Below are positions 59,928-64,000 of a stretch of 64,000 nucleotides of DNA, piece after piece. Within the stretch, counting starts at the first letter, position 1; each line of letters begins with the position of its first letter. The stretch covers positions 96,817-160,816 of the forward strand of contig JAKOGI010001948.1 of NCBI GenBank assembly GCA_029747015.1. The letters run 5' to 3'. Under the pieces are notes generated by a model. That model saw nothing but the letters and a program-made list of their open reading frames with translations. It had not been told where the DNA came from and searched no databases. The position numbers and the translations under genes are program-made. Origin of the DNA: Carnegiea gigantea (lineage: Eukaryota; Streptophyta; Magnoliopsida; Caryophyllales; Cactaceae).

Positions 59928-62900
59928 TATATATACACACACACACACACACACACATACATACATACATGTATATACACACACACATATCAAATTGTCC
60001 TTGAGCATGATGAAAATTGTACAGTGGAATGAGGTTAAGATGGAGAAGATTGATGATTACCAATGGTGCACTGGACTTAGTGATATGAGATTATTGATGG
60101 ATTGATGAAAATAGAGTTCCAGTCGGTGAAAATAGTTTTTCTGATAAATTATGGTCGATTGTTCTTTTATTTATTTTTGGTTCAATGTAATAGGTTTGAT
60201 TTTAGTTCTTTCCACTAAAATGTTCGCGATATGTTGTTTGATTTTTTTTAGGACATATATTTGTTCCAACTTTCATTCCATGAGATACAAAAGCTTGCAA
60301 AACTTTTAATGAAATGGATAAAAGGCTTCTGCATTGATACTTTATTAAATTTGTTTCCAAAGATGTATTTAAATGTAATGGAACTGATCATCTTGGCACC
60401 CTTCCACATCATCATTCTTAGTGTTTGGATTTATATCATTAATTTAATAATTTTGTCATTCTTTAATATTTTTATTTGATTGTTTTATCTATTTTTGCCA
60501 TGAAGGCATATTATAAATATGTACATTATTCTCACTATCAACATTCACAAATATACAGCTTCAAATATTTTTATGCAAGGATATGCATTTGAGTGGAGCT
60601 AAAAGCTTCAAGGTTTGCGAACAAAGAGTGTCATATATTAATTTTTATTGTAAGTTTTGGTGGAAACTAATGCAAAATTTATCTACCGTGATATGAGATT
60701 AGTATTTTGAAAATAGCACATCCTATATCAAATTAGGGTGTTCATAAATTATTTTATTAGTCAAATTACTATCTATAAATCAACTTTGTTTTGTAGTTCA
60801 TTTAATTAAAAATGTTTAAATCTATGTTTTATGTTTATGAATGAATGATAGCTTTTCCTTTCTCATCAAATACATTTTGCATATATGTAGTTTTGTTTGC
60901 TTTATTTTTCTAATCTTTTAAATAGCAACTAAATTATTATGATTTTTGTATAAAATAATACTAGATGAAGATGTGCGTTCTAATCTTATTGAGGTTAATA
61001 TTTTGGGTAATATATTGTAGATTTTGATTCTTATAGTAAAGAATATGTAATTGCTGTTATGATTGTCTCCTCCACCCTTTTTCTTATTATATTATCTTCT
61101 TCAAAATTTTAGCGAAATTAGTTTCATTCTTCATTTTTCTACCCTACATTCATATCATATTTTTAATAAGTTTTAATATCCTTCTACGAGGTATAATATT
61201 TTCGATCAAGTATGTATTGTGTTCATAATAGTATTATTAGTAGAATAAGCATAATTCTTAGTATCCATCCCTTCTTCTAATTATTTAATGAGGTGTTCTC
61301 TACTTTTAATCTCTCCCTACTTCTTTTGTGATGGATGCAGGAAGTATAACTAAATAATTATAGGGTTTCATTTTTTTGGTTGTATTCACAAGTTTTTTAT
61401 GTAATTTTGTTCGTCCTCTTTTTCATACAACTTGCAATCTTTCAAAGAAACAAACTAAGGAATGAGATACTAATATTTTAAAAACAGGAGAAGACGTAAG
61501 TATGAGACTGGTGGGATACTACAGTAGCATGACAATTGAAAAAGGATACGAAGACTGCATAACTTTTATTTTTGTTTGTTGAAAGACCACATAATTTGTA
61601 TATCCAAATTATGTAGTGAAGGCTACACAATTTGTACACATACAATGGTGAAAATAATCAGAGGAGACATCCAAAGTGAAAGCACTAGAGGGAAAAAATA
61701 GAATTATTATTATTTTTTTACAGGGTAGGGAATGTAGATTATTTTCACTCATATTATGATTTTGTGTTTCTAAAATCAATATATACTTCTTTTCTTATAG
61801 TTCTCAACTCAATTTCTATTAAAAAAAAGTTATCAACTCAATTGCTTCATTAAGAAAAAAAGGAGATGATCAGTTTGATATAGTTTTAACAAAAAAGATT
61901 TTTTTTTAAAAAAAATTGATGCAGACAGAAAGAAAAAAGATATATATGGTTCAAGGTTTAAATTATTGATTATAAGATTTAGAGTTAATTAAGTTTGAAA
62001 AAATAAAGTCCAAACAATGTATAGATTTTTGAATATAGATTGTCCATTTAAGTGAAAATTTTTACTTTTTTTATAACTATTAAGTGTTTTTGTAAAAAAA
62101 AAAAAAAAATTCAAACTTCTCTGCTATCAAATTATCTTTCTTTCATAGATTGCTTTTTAAAATTAAGCACCCATGTAAAAGTATGGGCACAAACTAGTTA
62201 ATGATAAAAGGAAAGTGTGAAAAGCAAAAAATGTACAGGAAGGGAAAACAGGCCATGTGTGGAATTGCCCCAAAAAAGCTAGCCCAAATTCACTAAATAG
62301 AGATGTTTACTCATCCACCGCCGAGTACTTCTAATTTGCTAAAGGATCGTTGTGCAATTCTGATGCAAAGTATGATGCTGGGTGGGTCCCAACTCATTTT
62401 TTTTTTTTTTTTTGGAGATCCCCAACTCATCTTAAAATTGCCACAAATAAACTTTGTCAACAAATTTGTCTATCTACCTTAATTTGTTGGACTAGACCTT
62501 AATTACTACATTATTTTATTCAAATTTATAGGAGATATCATCCCACAAAATATTATAGTGAGATGAGTTTCTTGAAAGATGACTTTTAAATGGATTTTAA
62601 TGGATTGTGCTAAACAATAATATAATTTAGAGACACTTCTTAGTTTAATGGTAATTAATAATTTATTCAAGGGTGACTTTAATAAAATCACTCTAAATGA
62701 ATAATTAGGTAGTTTACAGCGATTAAAGGTCACCTCAAATTGTCCATCTTATACTATTTTTTAAGTAAAATCATCTCACACAACAACTATTATTATCATT
62801 ATAGCATTTTCTTTTCTTTAGGGATTTTAATGTCACCGGTTGACATAATCTTTACTCTTTAGCGATCACAATATTACAGGTTAACCAGAATAACTAGTTC

Positions 62901-63275
62901 TACAGAGGGTCCAACTTCTAGGCAAATGCGCGAAAGCAAAACAACTGCACTCGCAAAAGAGCCAATAAACAAAAAAAAAAAAAAACAATTACTTTTTTGA
63001 GAAGGAGGGCGTATGAACCATATAGATAAATACATACCCATGCGAGGGAAGACTCAATGATAGAACCAATGCTCCAAAATGCTTGGAAAATGACAAGCCA
63101 AGTACCCCTCCTCGGGGAAGGCACGAACTCCATAAACCAGGACAGCAGAACTGGAGCCCCTCCCAGACCAAACCCAACAAAACACCGAAATACAAGAAGT
63201 GCTCTGTAATTTGGTGCTATTGCACTTAGCAGTCCTCCTCCCGACAAAACCATTGCCGCAAACAGAAATGCTTTC
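51258..63275 (-). CDS. OCT7: Organic cation/carnitine transporter 7 (NiaP-like MFS transporter), 3' four exons
   Basis: A plant member of the major facilitator superfamily, related to Arabidopsis OCT7/NiaP, for which nicotinate/trigonelline-type substrates are reported. Four exons (63275-63038, 53960-53420, 52551-52346, 51524-51258) join in frame through GT/AG introns to give about 416 residues; relatives have about 500. The missing N-terminus (about 88 residues, membrane segments 1-2) must lie beyond position 64000. Visible marks: RK at the end of the first G-R-R-K loop motif, [23 protein letters not shown] after segment 6, [10 protein letters not shown] (second loop motif), [17 protein letters not shown] and the final [10 protein letters not shown]. 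No stop or frameshift is seen, so it looks functional. Substrate is inferred from family only. Confidence 0.92.
51525..52345 (-). other. OCT7 last intron (821 bp)
   Basis: Bounded by GT/AG. Contains a short (AT)n run (51550-51573); otherwise nothing recognised. Confidence 0.85.
52346..52551 (-). CDS. OCT7: OCT7 exon (segments 8-10)
   Basis: Acceptor TTGCTTGAAG|AGTTCC, donor CCAGAG|GTAATT. It reads [20 protein letters not shown] (second MFS loop motif), [37 protein letters not shown] and APE. 206 bp, ending in phase 0. Confidence 0.95.
52552..53419 (-). other. OCT7 intron (868 bp)
   Basis: Bounded by GT/AG. Contains C and G homopolymer runs (52679-52688, 52937-52946); no transposon recognised. 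Confidence 0.85.
53420..53960 (-). CDS. OCT7: OCT7 exon (segment 6, central loop, segments 7 onward)
   Basis: Acceptor TTCTTGACAG|ATTGTTATG, donor TTTGCAG|GTGAGT. It begins [15 protein letters not shown], then has TPESPRYL (near 53873), [20 protein letters not shown], a polar central loop with a serine/glutamate stretch ([11 protein letters not shown]), [20 protein letters not shown] and [12 protein letters not shown]. Length 541, leaving one base of the Glu codon split with the next exon. Confidence 0.95.
54480..55080. repeat. Diverged tandem duplication, period about 338 bp
   Basis: AATTATTTATTTACTA occurs at 54569 and 54907, followed in both by TCTAAT..., GTGGGCAA/ATGGGCAA, ...ATGAACCGCC/ATGGACC..TTTTTA and AATATTTTATTAT. 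The similarity is patchy. Confidence 0.6.
55198..55263. repeat. (AT)n microsatellite
   Basis: About 65 bases of nearly pure TA dinucleotides with two short interruptions. Confidence 0.95.
55402..56385 (-). mobile_element. RTE LINE 3' fragment, old
   Basis: It aligns with the 3' kilobase of LINE 1 and LINE 2: a 3' end block GGTTGTGGGAGATCTAGATG, CAAGAGACCCGCA, then CTCTCACATCTTCTCACGTG, GAGCGTCCATACTTCTTCCC and CCTAAATATCTGAACTT in the same order. It is much more diverged than either and has a 5' truncation near 56385. It lies in the sense orientation relative to OCT7. Confidence 0.8.
56878..57024. repeat. Direct repeat copy 1 (about 147 bp, partner at 57344)
   Basis: TCTTTATAATATAAATGTAAAAA through AAAATTCATAAAAAATTCAC matches 57344-57489 with about one change in eight. 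Confidence 0.8.
57344..57489. repeat. Direct repeat copy 2 (partner at 56878)
   Basis: Offset 466 bases from copy 1. Shared blocks include CTTCTCATTAATTC and AAATACTCAAAA. Confidence 0.8.
57826..58150. repeat. Compound microsatellite (TG)n-(TA)n-(CA)n, unit 1
   Basis: (TG) 57826-57866, interrupted (TA) 57869-58112 with a short inner TG block near 57986-58003, then (CA) 58117-58150. TG at one end and CA at the other make it a large imperfect inverted repeat. Confidence 0.97.
59789..59988. repeat. Compound microsatellite (TG)n-(AC)n-(TG)n-(AC)n, unit 2
   Basis: (TG) 59789-59830, (AC) 59831-59840, ATAC/TA spacer, (TG) 59882-59918, (AC) 59935-59957, then CATA and AC tracts. It is the counterpart of the unit 1 microsatellite but has replaced most TA by TG/CA. 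Confidence 0.97.
63038..63275 (-). CDS. OCT7: OCT7 exon (membrane segments 3-5)
   Basis: The acceptor ..GTGGATTAG precedes 63275 and the donor GCATGG|GTATGTA follows 63038. The single leading G completes an Arg codon of the G-R-R-K motif begun in the previous exon. It then reads [39 protein letters not shown] and [21 protein letters not shown]. It ends in phase 0. Confidence 0.93.
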
Positions 63276-64000
63276 CTAATCCACAAAAATAAATGCCATT
63301 TCAATTAATCCAACTGAAATCAACTAGGTCAAAAATATGCCATTTTTTCCTTTTTTCTTTCAAAAAAGGCTAGACCTGACAAATGCGTTATTCGATTCTG
63401 GTACGGGTCGGGTCAAGTTCGGGGCGGATCATGTTCAGGTTAAATGACAGTTCGGATCATCTCGGTTTGGATCGGATATCGTTCGGTTCGGATCGATTTT
63501 GAATCAATCAATTTTTGGTCAAATACACTCGTCATGCCAAAACAAGAAACTTTGTAGAAAATTTCAAGCCAAGTGTGATTCGGTTCGGGTCAATTCGGGT
63601 TTCGGATCCACTTTCGAGGGAGCATATTTCAGGTGTTGGGTCGGGTATGGGTCCGGATCGTTCGTTTCGAGTTTCGGGTCTCGGGTTAGTTTTGTTAGGT
63701 CGACCAAAGCCTACCCCTCAATCCAATCCCCTAAATTTTGTGTTCCACCAGCTAACATTTGGTATATTAATTGGCTAACGGTAAAGGTAAGCATTCAAAA
63801 ACTCTCTCAATGAAAATCTTAAGACAGTTGAAGACCCAGGAATAGATTTATACTCTAAAAGTAATATTTTTTTAATTTAAAAAAATCATTTCCAATGAAT
63901 ATTTCCACTTGAACTATTCTTAAACTAATAAATACAATGAGTAACCTAAATATCAATCGAGCAATATGATACGTTACAACATATATATATATATATATAT
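63276..64000 (-). other. OCT7 upstream intron (partial)
   Basis: No N-terminal coding match was seen, so this is taken as intron continuing past the window. It contains a degenerate TCGG-rich tract (63395-63700) and ends in an (AT)n run (63980-64000). Confidence 0.6.
63395..63700. repeat. Degenerate TTCGGGT / TCGGATC-rich tract
   Basis: More than 20 variants of the motif TTCGGGT, GGTTCGGATC or GGGTCGGGT lie in the same orientation over about 300 bases, in a region otherwise AT-rich. CpG is far denser than in the flanks. Confidence 0.7.

Larger units (their letters stand above)
57531..61318. repeat. Tandem duplication, two units (57531-59493, 59494-61318)
   Basis: CTATCGT starts both units at an offset of 1,963. 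Blocks match throughout, e.g. GAGCGGATCAGAAT, CATTTCATCGATGAAGTATAT, CAAATTGTCCTTGAGCATGATG, GAGCTGATCATCTTGGCACC / GAACTGATCATCTTGGCACC, and GTATGTATTGTGTTCAT. The main size difference is in the microsatellite core. It lies wholly within the OCT7 intron. Confidence 0.93.
53961..63037 (-). other. OCT7 large intron (9,077 bp) with repeats
   Basis: Bounded by donor GTATGTA and acceptor TTCTTGACAG. It holds, in plus coordinates, a local duplication (54480-55080), an (AT)n run (55198-55263), an RTE LINE fragment (55402-56385), a short duplicated pair (56878 and 57344), a 1.96-kb tandem duplication with large microsatellites (57531-61318) and AT-rich DNA elsewhere. No open gene lies inside. Confidence 0.88.

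Noticed and set aside
59708..60105. ORFs of 76-104 codons rich in C-V and H-T
   Set aside because: Microsatellite translations in the second duplication unit.
57531..61318. CRISPR-like direct repeats
   Set aside because: The window is plant nuclear DNA; repeats are a two-unit duplication and microsatellites, with no short regular repeat-spacer pattern.
63499..63813. Plus-strand 104-codon frame upstream of the OCT7 exon
   Set aside because: Generated by the TCGG-rich tract; no similarity to the OCT7 N-terminus and on the wrong strand.

Overview
This is a window of plant nuclear DNA, almost certainly from a eudicot. The evidence is an intron-split host gene with canonical GT/AG junctions, plant-type LTR retrotransposons (Athila-like, Tat-like and chromovirus-like Ty3/gypsy, and Ty1/copia), RTE-type LINEs with (TTG)n tails, MITEs and long AT/GT microsatellites. 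No bacterial operon, CRISPR array, rRNA or tRNA gene was seen. About 80% of the window is transposon-derived; one host gene appears intact.

Layout. 1-6258: a decayed chromovirus-like gypsy element on + (5' LTR cut by the window edge, 3' LTR 4877-6258). 6259-8470: a decayed Tat-lineage gag-protease remnant on -. 8471-10913: AT-rich DNA with nothing recognisable. 10914-40598: a nested stack. The host of the stack is a gag-only, non-autonomous gypsy element on + (LTRs 10914-20678 and 38564-40598, near-perfect 5-bp target duplication). Its 5' LTR was split by a Ty1/copia element on - (11491-19514, perfect TAGTT duplication). Its internal region holds an Athila-like gypsy on - (21911-35412), whose 5' LTR was in turn split by an RTE LINE on - (30531-33870, 17-bp duplication). 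A second RTE LINE on - (35715-38203) lies in the outer element's internal region, and a 225-bp PIF/Harbinger-like MITE (39968-40192) sits in its 3' LTR.

40599-51257: a TPR-protein pseudogene (42087-42827), an unidentified ORF (43043-43432), a compact gag-only gypsy element on - (about 43825-47180), a hAT-like MITE candidate (48096-48825) and two related MITEs (49746-50128, 50639-50989).

51258-63275: the 3' four exons of an organic cation/carnitine transporter 7 (OCT7/NiaP-like) MFS transporter gene on -. Its 5' exon or exons lie beyond the right edge. Its 9.1-kb intron carries a diverged RTE fragment, a 1.96-kb tandem duplication, large microsatellites and other local duplications.

The transposon ORFs are mostly broken by stops and frameshifts, so I annotate them as pseudogenes. 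I found no clear new biochemical system. The most notable items are two independent gag-only gypsy elements, the datable nesting order, and the transposon- and microsatellite-swollen transporter intron.
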